Assembly: GCA_026122225.1 (NCBI GenBank)
Contig: JANEZZ010001677.1
Coordinates: 372,001-436,000, forward strand
Direction of reading: 5' to 3'
DNA length: 64,000 nucleotides
Source: Heloderma charlesbogerti
Taxonomy: Eukaryota > Chordata > Lepidosauria > Squamata > Helodermatidae
Of the stretch, positions 21,801 through 30,960 are shown in pieces (within the stretch, counting starts at the first letter, position 1; every line of letters starts with the position of its first letter). The translations under genes were made by a program, and so were the position numbers. The notes beneath the pieces were generated by a model. It was not told the origin of the DNA. It searched no databases and saw only the letters and a list, made by a program, of their open reading frames with translations.

Positions 21801-23100
21801 GTACTGGCCTGAGGGGGACGAGGTCTACCACGCTGAGCTTACAGTGCCTGTGCTGCTGGTGCATGGAATGCACGACAAGTTTGTCCCTGTGGAAGAGGAC
21901 CAGCGGATGACTGAGGTATGGTTCACATAGAGGGTCAAGTTACCCAAAGAGTGTGTCTGGAATCCATCCACAATTCCCCCCTTCTACCACCTTTGCTTTT
22001 CCTAGACTGTTCCTTATGGATAGAATTACGTAACCTACTGGCAAAGAAAGACTGAAACGGTGCTCTTCAATGCACTTGAGTGCTGTCCAGTTAATTCTTA
22101 CAAACTTTAAAGCAGGGAACTGTTGGCAAGTGCACTGATGGAAGATGTCCAGATGGGGTAGACGTCTAGGGCGCCACTCAGGAAAATAAGCGGGAGGGCC
22201 CCAAACACAGCAGGGCTGGTTTGAAGCAGGGGAAGTAATACACATGACCATCTAAGGCAGGGGTCCCCAAGCTTTTTGGACCGAGGACACATTTGGGAAT
22301 TTGAGAAACTGCTGTGGGCGCCATCGTAAAATGGTTCCCATGGAGGATGGGTCTTGTCACATAATGGCTGCCATGGGGGCCTGGCTAGTCAAGAGGTGGG
22401 GGAGAAGAGAGAAATAGTGAGGCTAGGAGCTGGGAGGGAGGGGGAATGGAAAAAGTTGCTTTCTCCCCCCCCACATTGTTTTCTGTCCACACATTGGACA
22501 GAGTCTGTAGCTCAGGGGCTTCCAGGTTGTTCTTTGCTGTGAAAGATCTCTGAGCTCATTCCCTTACCTCTCCGGTTAAAAAGATCTCTGGTGGAAAGAC
22601 AACAACAGGCCCCTTCTTTGCCAGATTGCTTCTGCAAGTCAGAACAAGGCCATTCTGGGTTTGATGGTCCAAAGGTTTGACTCGGAATAAGGCAGCATAT
22701 AAGGCTGAAAGGATCCAAAGCAGCCTTCCCAAAACAGATGTGCCAGATTACAGCCCCATCGTCCTCAGCACACATGGGGATGGTGTGAATTGTAATCTGA
22801 CATCTGCGGAGTGCTGGGGTCGGGAGATCTAAAAAGGGTATAATCCTAACGGTGAGTGAGATGACACCTTGAGGCCCCCTTTCCATGTCCGCACGCAGGA
22901 AACTGAGTTATCCTGGACCCCATCTTGTCCGCTTTCGTCCTCAGATCCTGCTCATCGCATTCCTGAAGGTGATCGACGAGGGCAGCCACATGGTGATGCT
23001 TGAGTGTCCCGAGACGGTCAACACTCTCCTGCATGAATTCCTGCTGTGGGAGCCCGAGGCGGTTCCAGCTGGAGACGGGCTGGAAGTGGAGAAGAAATAA
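18885..23100 (+). CDS. ABHD8: ABHD8, alpha/beta hydrolase domain-containing protein 8 (4 coding exons)
   Basis: Coding exons are 18885-19585, 20623-20793, 21699-21915 and 22945-23100. All borders are GT/AG, phase is kept, and they give 414 residues (human about 439; the difference lies in the variable N-terminal third). The ATG at 18885 follows a splice acceptor ending at 18875, so an untranslated exon lies upstream; I did not locate it. Seen: an oxyanion-type HGVGGS near residues 162-167, a nucleophile elbow GHSYG with Ser232, an acid candidate Asp350 in VHGMHDKF, and His378 in EGSHMVM, a complete Ser-Asp-His arrangement. Residues 330-400 ([27 protein letters not shown]) are strongly ABHD8-like. 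The family is a predicted serine hydrolase with poorly known substrate. ANKLE1 converges from the right, as in the human locus. Intron 1 carries a small tandem repeat and intron 2 a SINE. An AATAAA hexamer overlaps the stop codon. Confidence 0.96.
19640..19705. repeat. Half copy of the palindromic MITE in ABHD8 intron 1
   Basis: CCAGATGTGCTGGATCGCAA then CTCCCATCATTCCCAGCCAC gives one arm; a short TGACACATCTGGAGGACA arm follows. Confidence 0.6.
19885..20060 (-). mobile_element. L2-type LINE 3' end in ABHD8 intron 1
   Basis: ATTTATTTATTTACTGTATT then AAACCACCTAATAACTGGAG and CTCTGAGCAGTGCACAGTAC are a reversed, worn L2 terminus. Confidence 0.55.
20258..20370. repeat. Degenerate short tandem repeat in ABHD8 intron 1
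   Basis: Repeated variants of TCAGGGCTCTGGGAAATAG / GGGGGCCCAGGAAATAGATT, about four units of roughly 25-30 bp. Confidence 0.7.
20905..21215 (+). mobile_element. tRNA-Ala SINE, one unit plus head of a second, ABHD8 intron 2
   Basis: Unit 1 has GGCTTTGCATGCAAAAGGTT and CCAGGTTCGATCCCTGGCA (box B) and ends GTGTAAAGCAGCTTCCTTC. The linker GATTCAGATCCATGAGGACT follows, then a second head TAGCTCAGTGGTAGAGCACC. Confidence 0.8.
21216..21690. other. Remaining ABHD8 intron 2
   Basis: No recognised repeat or second gene. Confidence 0.4.
21916..22944. other. ABHD8 intron 3 with repeat scraps
   Basis: A hAT-like terminus GGCAGGGGTCCCCAAGCTTT begins near 22258 and continues with CACATTTGGGAATTTGAGAA, a family seen again near 60.96 kb. 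A worn palindromic MITE lies at about 22735-22825. Confidence 0.5.
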
Positions 23101-23101
23101 A
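23096..23101 (+). terminator. AATAAA hexamer overlapping the ABHD8 stop codon
   Basis: The stop TAA (23098-23100) lies inside a canonical AATAAA. If used, the 3' UTR would be only about 20 nt. The next AATAAA on this strand that I noticed is near 24146, inside an L2-type repeat. Confidence 0.3.
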
Positions 23102-23143
23102 AACAAAACAGAACCCCATAGCAAGTGAATGGGCTGCTTGCGT

Positions 23144-23297
23144 TGCTGCTTCCGGAGGAGGAATGTTCCCAGTTTGGAGCCTGTGAGGGTGGAGGGCGTG
23201 CCTGTGGCATTGGCCCAACCTGCTGCTTCCGGAGGAGGACTTTTCCCAGTTTGGAGCCTGCGAGGGAGGAGGGCGTGCCTGTGGCATTGGCCCAACC
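23144..23297. repeat. 77-bp tandem duplication just after the ABHD8 stop
   Basis: Two adjacent copies starting TGCTGCTTCCGGAGGAGGA differ at only a few positions; a partial third start (CCCAACCTGCTT) follows. Confidence 0.92.
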
Positions 23298-23299
23298 TG

Positions 23300-24035
23300 C
23301 TTTAGGGGCAGGGGAGAGCCCTGTTCTTCCCTGAAAAGGAGCCAGCAGGACCAAACAGGGTCTGGGATACGCAGGCCCATGCAGGGACTCAGTGAACTCT
23401 CAGACATGCCAGGACAGAAGGGAGAGTTGGCCAGTGGCAACCTCTTGCCTCAGTAGTCCCTTTGTCACATCCTCATTCATTTCACACATTCAGCCTCAGG
23501 CAGGCCCAAGAGAGGCGGGTGCTGCACCGCTGGGCTTCCCCTCGCTGCAGGACTGCAGAGACGGACGGAGAGGGCTCGGAGCACATCCTTTCCCCGACTG
23601 TGCTGAGATGGCGGTCCCTTCTCTGTCACCAAGCCAAGCTGGGCATAGTTGGCACACAGTCAGAGCCGACTCAACAGAGCTGGGGCCGGAGGGAAAGGCC
23701 GGAGGGTCCCGCTCTATGAAACTCTTGCTGCTCCTTCAAGGCCTGAACTGATTCTCCATATTGGCTGAATCAGAAAATGGCAGGGGCCAGGGGAATGTAT
23801 CAATTGCTGCAGGTTGATGTTGATGTGGTTTTTTGCTAGATCCTAGTAAGCAGCTAGAGGAGGATCAAATGTGAGGGGGGAGGAGGTTCCCCCAGTGTTA
23901 TTTACTCATCATACACCTGTCCCGGCCTTTCACTTTCAGAGGTACTTGGGATAATGTCACCCTAAAATTCTTGCATCCTTTCCAACCTGGTGGTCTCCAG
24001 ATATGTTGGACCGCAATTGCCATCATTCCCTGCTA
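23300..24035. other. Downstream flank of ABHD8
   Basis: Probably 3' UTR and intergenic. Only a worn MITE arm near 24000 is recognised. Confidence 0.4.
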
Positions 24036-24039
24036 GTCC

Positions 24040-24480
24040 CAGCTGGGAATTTATTTATTTATTATTAAATTTATTAATCACCCATCTGGCTGGTCACCCA
24101 GCCACTCTGGGCGATGTACAACATACCATAAAACAATTTAAAACAATAAAATTCTACCATAATTTTTTTTTTTTAAATACCCTAACCCACCCCAAATGCC
24201 TGCCTGAACAACCACGTTTTTAATGCATGACGGAAGCTCATTAAAGAGGGGGCATGGCGGAGTTCCCTAGGGAGGGAGTTCCACAGAGTGGGGGCCACCA
24301 CAGAAAAGGCCCTCTCCCTCGTCCCCACCAGTCTAGCTGTCCTGGCTGATGGGACAGAGAGAAGGCCATCCGAGGCTGATCTTGTTAAGCGGCCTGTCTG
24401 GTGTTGCTGGAGGTGCTCCTTCAGATGGGATGATGGGAGTTGCAGCCCAAGCCATCTGGAGACCAGCAGTTTGGGAAAAG
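24040..24480 (-). mobile_element. L2-type LINE, 3' part including ORF2 C-terminus
   Basis: The minus strand reads AFSVVAPTLWNSLPRELRHA then SFRHALKTWLFRQAF, the standard L2 ORF2 end, followed by a short UTR ending in ATTTATTAATAAA-type sequence. A worn MITE arm adjoins at 24430-24475. Confidence 0.85.
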
Positions 24481-24975
24481 CTGTCCTAAGGCATAAGATT
24501 CTGCAGCCTGCGCTAAGCGAGGAGATACTTTTGCTACCCTTTGTTGTTTTCTTTGCAACTTCTACATAAACTTTGTGGCAAAATAGCACCCCCAAGGATA
24601 TTGCAGGGTAAATGATGCCCCCTCCAACCTTTGGCACAGGGGTCTGGAGAGGGTGGTGCAATGTAAGCAAGTCACACTGGTGTGGTGAGATGGATCAGCG
24701 CCCCTCACTATCGGCGGTTTTGCTGCCACCATCCAATGCCTTCCTTATCTCAGCCTCCTGGGGCAGAAGTAAAAACCAGCAGGAAAGCCTCTTGATATAA
24801 TCGCAAAGACCTGTGCAGGAATAGGAAGATCACTCTAAACTTCAAGCTTTGCCCCCATTTGGCTGGCAACACCAGTGGCGAGAGGAACAGTGCTTTTCTC
24901 TAAGCCCTTTAGTTTTGGAGAGAACTCCTTGGTTTCTCGCTCAGCTTTGTACAGACAAGCACTGGGTTGATTTTG

Positions 24976-25410
24976 GAGGCATAGCTCAGTGAAAGAGCCC
25001 TGGCTTTGCATCCATAGGTTTCCAGGTTCAGTCCCTGGTGGCATTTCTAGAGAAGGGCTGAGAAAGACTTTATCCAAAACCCTGGAGAGCAGCTGCCAGT
25101 CAGTGCAGACGATACTGAGCAATATAGACTACAGGTCTGATCTGGTAGAACGCAACTCTTCATGTTCCTGTTTAAAAACAAGCCTTTATTCAGAATCATG
25201 AGGACTGGAATCTTAATTTGGTTTTCAGGAAGAAAATATAACTTAGAGCCCCTGCTCTGCATGCAGAAGGCCCCAGGTTCAGTCAGTCTCCAGGGAGGAT
25301 TAGGAAAGAATCCTGCCTGAAGCCCTGGAGAGCCATTGCTGTGTAGACAATGCTGAACTGGATGGACCAAGGCTCCAACTTGGTACCAGGTGGCTTCCTG
25401 TGGCAGCAGA
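24976..25410 (+). mobile_element. tRNA-Ala SINE tandem dimer
   Basis: Two head-to-tail units. The first head has CATAGCTCAGTGAAAGAGCC and GGTTCAGTCCCTGG. The linker CTTTATTCAGAATCATGAGG leads into a second unit with CTGCATGCAGAAGGCCCCAG and a GATGGACCAAGGCTCCAACT tail. Confidence 0.85.
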
Positions 25411-25581
25411 GCTGAGTAATGCCTGGCACCTTGGAGCTATCAGACATCGGCATCGAGAAGATCAATGCTCGTCCCTGGTCCCACCCCAGATTTGCCTTTT
25501 CAGAGACCAAAATAAATATCACATCACGTAGTTATAGAAAGGCTGTTCACTTTCAGTCTTCTTTGTCCTACTAGATTTTGG

Positions 25582-25582
<1 letters not shown>

Positions 25583-25633
<51 letters not shown>

Positions 25634-25635
25634 AC
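25583..25635. repeat. (GT)n-(AT)n microsatellite
   Basis: Compound dinucleotide tract. Confidence 0.95.
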
Positions 25636-26139
25636 AAAACATCTCGACAGGCAGTCACTTTGGCCGCTCAGATGGGCAACAAGCTGCAGTCCAAGGCCTT
25701 TCAGGCAGTCAGGGAAACTCATCTCTTAATGCCAGAATTGGTGGGTCACCCTCTTGAAGGCCAAGTGAATCCATATCTACAATTTCCAGTAGCCCACCAC
25801 TATGATCCCAATAGCAAGAAAGGCATGGGCTCGAACCCTGTGAAGGAAAAAGCATCATGGAGAATATTTGCGGGGGCAAGGAAACACCCAAGCGCTAACA
25901 GGGCCACTCTCACAATGGGTGGTTTTAATGCAACGCGGCAGGTTTCCAGACCACACCAGGTTCTTTATCAGGCACGAAACAAACAAATGGCTGTCGATGG
26001 TCTTACCATTGTCGGCGCCTGGCAGGTTATGAAACTGGATGCCACAGCTAAAAAGATAGACGAGGCAACATACCGGCTCACTCACAAGATGATTGGAACG
26101 GGCACAGGTGACAGATGTGTGCCAGCCAAAATTTAGCAT
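25636..26139 (+). other. Unassigned sequence with a long open frame
   Basis: The + strand stays open for about 165 codons after the microsatellite, ending AAA ATT TAG at 26136. Contents such as GNKLQSKAFQAVRETHLLMP and GTGTGDRCVPAKI match no family I know. The opposite strand is also open for 94 codons in one frame. There is no visible start context or splice signal. It could be an old repeat, a retro-element LTR or chance. Confidence 0.25.
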
Positions 26140-26412
26140 TTAGCAAAGTTTTTAAAAAACCTTGTGCATAGTATTAAAAATAACACCACAAGCACTACGG
26201 GAAGTGACAATTCGCCTCAGCTCCCTGTAGTGTAGGTGAAGGGTGCCACGGCAAGGGTGTGAAATACGGACCCGAGAAGGTCATAACTTCTGAAGCAGCC
26301 CCTTTCATGCGGTAAGAGAGAGCACAATGAATAAGGCAAGTGCCACAACCAGAGAGAGGGAGTGCGCACAGGGCATGTATGGGCACCTTTGCCTTCAGAG
26401 CAGTCCAGTAAT

Positions 26413-27168
26413 GAAATTGTTGTTTATTCGTTCAGTCGCTTCCGACTCTTCGTGACTTCATGGACCAGCCCACGCCAGAGCTTCCTGTCGGCCGCCACCA
26501 CCCCCAGCTACCCCAAGGTCGAGTCCGTCACCTCCAGAATATCATCCATCCATCTTGCTCTTGGTCGGCCCCTCTTCCTTTGGCCTTCCACTTTCCCTAG
26601 CATCAGCATCTTCTCCAGGGTATCCTGTCTTCTCGTTACGTGGCCAAAGTACTTCAGTTTTGCCTTTAATGTCATTCCCTCAAGTGAGCAGTCTGGCTTC
26701 ATTTCCTGGAGTATGGACTGGTTTGATCTTCTTGCAGTCCAAGGCACTCTCAGAATTTTCCTCCAGCACCACACTTCAAAACCATCTATCTTCCTTCGCT
26801 CAGCCTTCCTTATGGTCCAGCTCTCGCAGTCATAGGTTACTACGGGGAATACCATTGCTTTAACTATCCGGACCTTTGTTGTCAGTGTGATGTCTCTGCT
26901 CTTAACTATTTTATCAAGATTTGTCATTGCTCTCCTCCCAAGAAGTAAACGTCTTCTGATTTCCTGGCCGCAGTCGGCATCTGCAGTAATCTTTGCGCCT
27001 AGAAAGACAAAGTCTGTCACTGCCTCCATGTTTTCTCCCTCTGTTTGCCAGTTCTCAATCAAGCTGGTTGCCATAATCTTGGTTTTTTTGAGGTTTAACT
27101 GCAACCCAGCTTTTGCACTTTCTTCTTTCACCTTCGTCATAGGGTACCTCAGCTCCTCCTCGCTTTAG
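26413..27168 (-). mobile_element. BovB LINE 3' fragment
   Basis: The minus strand encodes the RT-proximal C-terminus (KEESAKAGLQLNLKKTKIM, FVFLGAKITADADCGQEI, KLKYFGHVTRRQDTLEKML) in one open stretch of 210 codons, to TTCATTACTGG-type flank. It belongs to the subfamily of the copy at 1-2655. Confidence 0.92.
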
Positions 27169-27324
27169 TAATGAAAATGCAGGCCCTTTAAAAAGTAGGC
27201 CTTTGCTCCAACCTCCCATCAGGACAGGAAGAGGAACCTGTCAAAATCTTTCAGTAACTAGAGTTGATCCAGGTGTTTTTTATGATCTTCTTAACCTATT
27301 CTTTGCCACGAGACTACAGAACTG

Positions 27325-27385
27325 CCTTCCCCAACCTGGTGCCCTCAAAATATGTTGGACTATAATGCCCATCTTTCCCAGTTAC
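27325..27385. repeat. Half palindromic MITE
   Basis: TTCCCCAACCTGGTGCCCTC, TATGTTGGACTATAATGCCC: one arm of the common palindrome. Confidence 0.55.
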
Positions 27386-27584
27386 CATGGCCAATGGCAG
27401 AAGTGGCTTCCTCCTAAATTCTCTCTTCTTTTTTGCCCAACTATTAAAGATAGAAGAGCCTCACCCAAGAATAAGATATGGGATGCCCTAGATGGAACTA
27501 GTACAGGTATTATCATCCCAGTTTCACACACCAAAAGCCTGTGTTTATATATATTTTTTAATCCGCCTAGGTCATCTTATCTTA

Positions 27585-27835
27585 TCTTTATTTATTTATT
27601 TATTGCATTTATACCCCGCCTTTTTTCCTCTTGGAAGGAACCCAAGGTGGCTTACATTCTCCTCCTCCTCTCCATTTTATCCTCACAACAACAACCCTGT
27701 GAGGTGGGTTGGGCTGAGAGTCTGTGACTGGCCCAAAGTCACCCAGTGAGCTTCCATGGCCGAGTGGGGCTAGAACCCTGATCTCCCAGCTCCTAGTCCA
27801 ACACTCTTGCCACTACACCACACTGGCTCTCACTT
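27585..27835 (-). mobile_element. CORE-SINE (MIR-like), nearly full length
   Basis: Reversed copy from TTTATTGCATTTATACCCCG through CCTGTGAGGTGGGTTGGGCT and GACTGGCCCAAAGTCACCCA to ACTCTTGCCACTACACCACA, which is the tRNA-like head. Confidence 0.85.
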
Positions 27836-29185
27836 TCCAAATGGTTGCCAGCTTGTCAATAACATGTCAGTTTTACTGAGATTTCAGTCACACACACACA
27901 CATACACACCCCCTAAACAGTTTTGGAAGCAAAACGTCATTCCCGTGATGTTAGGAAGATATAAATCCAGACTGATTAAAAAAACTGAACATCTTCAATG
28001 GCGGACATCCATTACAGATCTGTAGTGTGACATGCATGACCTTTAAAAAAAAACTAATTAAATAGTTGAATTACATCAGCATCATTTCTGCAGTATTCCT
28101 TCTCCACCTGTCCAGATCCAAGCAAATGTTGTGCCCTTTTTACCTTACTTCTTGAAGGCTTTTATAGGATGTACCAAACCATAATCTGGAATTCAGCCAC
28201 ATAAGGCTAGTGCATTGGGGGGGGGGTGTTGCAGGGATGGAGAGACCAACTCTGGAAAGCAACAGGTCACACCTAAAACAGGCACTTGTATTTTATCCCA
28301 AATTGATTGAAGCTGTCGTAAAAGGAGACATCACTGATGAGGGAGTCAAGTGGCTGCTACAAAGCCACAATTTATTTGGTCCTACACTGTCAAATGCCAA
28401 CTCCAACCCACGATCCCTCTGCCTCCTGCCTCTCCACCCGAATCCAGCTCAAGAACATGGCCCCAAAAGTGCAGAGAGCATCCCAGTGGGGAAATCCTTG
28501 CGTTGCCAGAATTCAAGGCTCCGGCGTTCACCTCCAAGCTTGGAAGCCAACCCGTTGCATCTGCCTGCCTGCCGTGGGGTCTCCAGCGACATAACCGCAA
28601 CCAACAAGCGGCTCAATATATTTTAAACAGTATTCTTAGATGACTGTTAACCCGCTTGAAATCATACCGCAGCCTTACTTTGGAACTCCCCAAACTCAGC
28701 CTATTTACCCTTCACTAGACGACGAAACAGGACTGTGTGGTATAGTGTTACTCCATCCAGACTCTCAAATAAAATAAAGAAGTATTCTATTCTCAACAGA
28801 TGCAGTTATTTCTTTTGAATCCACAGAGCAGTGAGATTGGGGTGGTTTGAAGAGAGGGGTCTACAAACTGCACCCCAGCACCTCAAGGCATTTACCGCAA
28901 TCCCCTGCACCCAAAATCTAGGTCAACCTTCCTCAACCTAGTCCCTTACAGATGTGTTGGACTACAAGCAGGCCTCAGCTAGCCATGTTTATCAAGAACT
29001 ATTAACCACTGACACCTTAAAATGATCCTCTGCAAGCATTAGTATCATATCTGCCCTCCAAATGTGTTGAACTCCAACTCCTAGCCAGTTTGTAATGTGA
29101 GATTGCAGAACAAGAGGTAAGGAAATTTGATTGGGTTCAGTAGTGACTCAATAGGGGCTATGGTTTCTATGAACCTAGGTTTCTA
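27836..29185. other. Intergenic stretch, no gene recognised
   Basis: A 138-codon + frame at 28210-28626 has no recognisable domain and overlaps frames on the other strand, so is not called. A worn MITE arm lies near 28930-28975. Confidence 0.4.
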
Positions 29186-29305
29186 CGTAGGGATAGGCAA
29201 CTTGGAGCCCCCCAGAGCTTTTGGCTGACAACTCCCGCCAGCACTGCCAGTGGTGAGGGCTGATGGGAGTTGTAGGCCAAAATAACTGGAGGGCCACTCC
29301 TGCTC
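29186..29305. repeat. Palindromic MITE (ACTACAACTCCCATCA type)
   Basis: GGCTGACAACTCCCGCCAGC opposes GCTGATGGGAGTTGTAGGCC, with GGAGCCCCCC/GGAGGGCCACTCC ends. Confidence 0.75.
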
Positions 29306-29896
29306 TAAAGTACTTGTTCAAATGGTTTTCGAGCTGTCACAGGGCTGAGCGGGAAAAGTCAAGGATCACATGCAGAGGGGAGATGGATGAAGGTAAACAT
29401 TAAGAATATATTGGGAGCACCGGGGAAGAAAGCTGAATTAAATTTAAAAGATCGCCCCATATTTATGTCATGCTACTGACTGCGAGTCACTTACATTGGA
29501 TTCAGACTAATGCTAAGGAAGAGTCAATTTGGAGCAGAAGAATGAACACTGGTTTGAGGAGCAAAGGGGTGATCTGGAACTGGGCCCATGGCACAGAACA
29601 AGGTGATCAGCCCGGCAAGATGCAAATTACAAACTTTGTGAGATACAAAACACAAATCGCAGCCCAAGAACAGAGGAAGAAGTGCCTCTGTTGCAGCACA
29701 CACATTTAGGCTGTTGTAGCACACATTTAAATAAATGAATAAATAATGGGGGGTGGGGGGAACAGAGGAAGAAGTGCCCCAAAGTTATCAAAACACAGGG
29801 AAACACTGCCCTGAAGAGAAGGGCAAAGCGTTTATTCCCCACGAAGACGTGGGATTCAAAAAGAGATGCGAGACAACACCTTGGCATCAGCCCTGA

Positions 29897-29902
29897 TTTA
29901 TT
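29897..29902 (-). terminator. AATAAA poly(A) signal candidate for ANKLE1
   Basis: The first canonical hexamer I found on the minus strand past the ANKLE1 stop at 30961, giving a 3' UTR of about 1.06 kb. It is in a T-rich tract, so use is uncertain. Confidence 0.25.
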
Positions 29903-30071
29903 TTTTTTATCCAATTTTTTTTTTAATCTTTCCTCCATCCACTGGTTCCTCACAACAACCCTGTGAGCCTGAAAGAGAGAGCCCAGGTATGTGTGTTTGG
30001 ATATTACTCTTAGTCTTTACCACCAAGAGGACTAGAAACCCACCCTTTTCAGATAAAAGAAACATGAATTC

Positions 30072-30235
30072 ATAGAATCCTAGAACTGGAGGGCGGGGGG
30101 AGAGATGGATTATAGGGCATCCAATCTAGCCAATGCTGGAAATTTGAAATTACAGCATCCTCAACACGTGGTGGTCCGAATCCTGTTTCAAGATCTCCAG
30201 TGAAGGAGAGCCCCAGGTCATTTTGGAGGATATAA
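30072..30235 (-). mobile_element. CR1 LINE fragment, worn
   Basis: CATAGAATCCTAGAACTGGA ... AGATCTCCAGTGAAGGAGAG is a degraded reversed CR1 3' end. Confidence 0.65.
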
Positions 30236-30239
30236 ACCA

Positions 30240-30960
30240 CTGCTTTTTTTTTTTTTTTTTTAAGAAGTCAAGTGATTTTGGACTAGAATTCCCAGAGTTC
30301 CAGATGCTGTAAAGGTCACCCACACAGCCTGCTTGCTCAGATGCAGATCACCTCCTCCCTCTCTCGTTCAGAAGGAAGAAAGAGGACCTATGAGCCAAAA
30401 TGGAAACCAGCCAGCCTAAGCGAGGAGCATAGAGTTGAGTACCTCAGCCCGATCTGAGCAATCTCATTTCTTGTTACATTTCACATGATTCCAGAGAAAA
30501 ATTGAATAGAAAAGTGTAAAAACAACGTACAAAAGTGCCTGTAACAGAATTTCTTTAAAAACACTACCCGTTGCTACATATAAAAGAGTTTCTGAGAAGA
30601 CCTCCCACATGCAGGAAGCAGGAAGCGTTGCCTCCCTCCAGTAGCTGGGCCTGCAGTTCCATGCAAAAACTTCTAAACACTGATTCTTTGAGCCTCAGCA
30701 TCAGGGGACCCAGTGATAAGAAGTTCCACATTCCCAAAGGATTCCCTAAGCCTCACTTAAGCCAGCGTTAAATCGGCAGGGAACCAAGTTCCCACGTCGC
30801 ACACGACTACAAGCCTGACCTATCAGGCATGTCTCGATCGATGCAACACAGGAGAGATAACAATGCTGATCCACGCAGCTGGGTGCCAGCCACGCTAAGG
30901 CCCCGCCGGTGGGCCGCTTGGGTGGCAGCCTACCGAGAGAACAGCCAAGGAACCCCTCTA
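30240..30960. other. Probable ANKLE1 3' UTR
   Basis: Sequence immediately past the ANKLE1 stop on minus, with a poly-T run at 30243-30262. No other feature. Confidence 0.4.

Noticed and set aside
22258..22370. CAGGGGTCCCCAAGC terminus considered as a full MER1-like element
   Set aside because: Only one end could be found; recorded as a scrap within ABHD8 intron 3.
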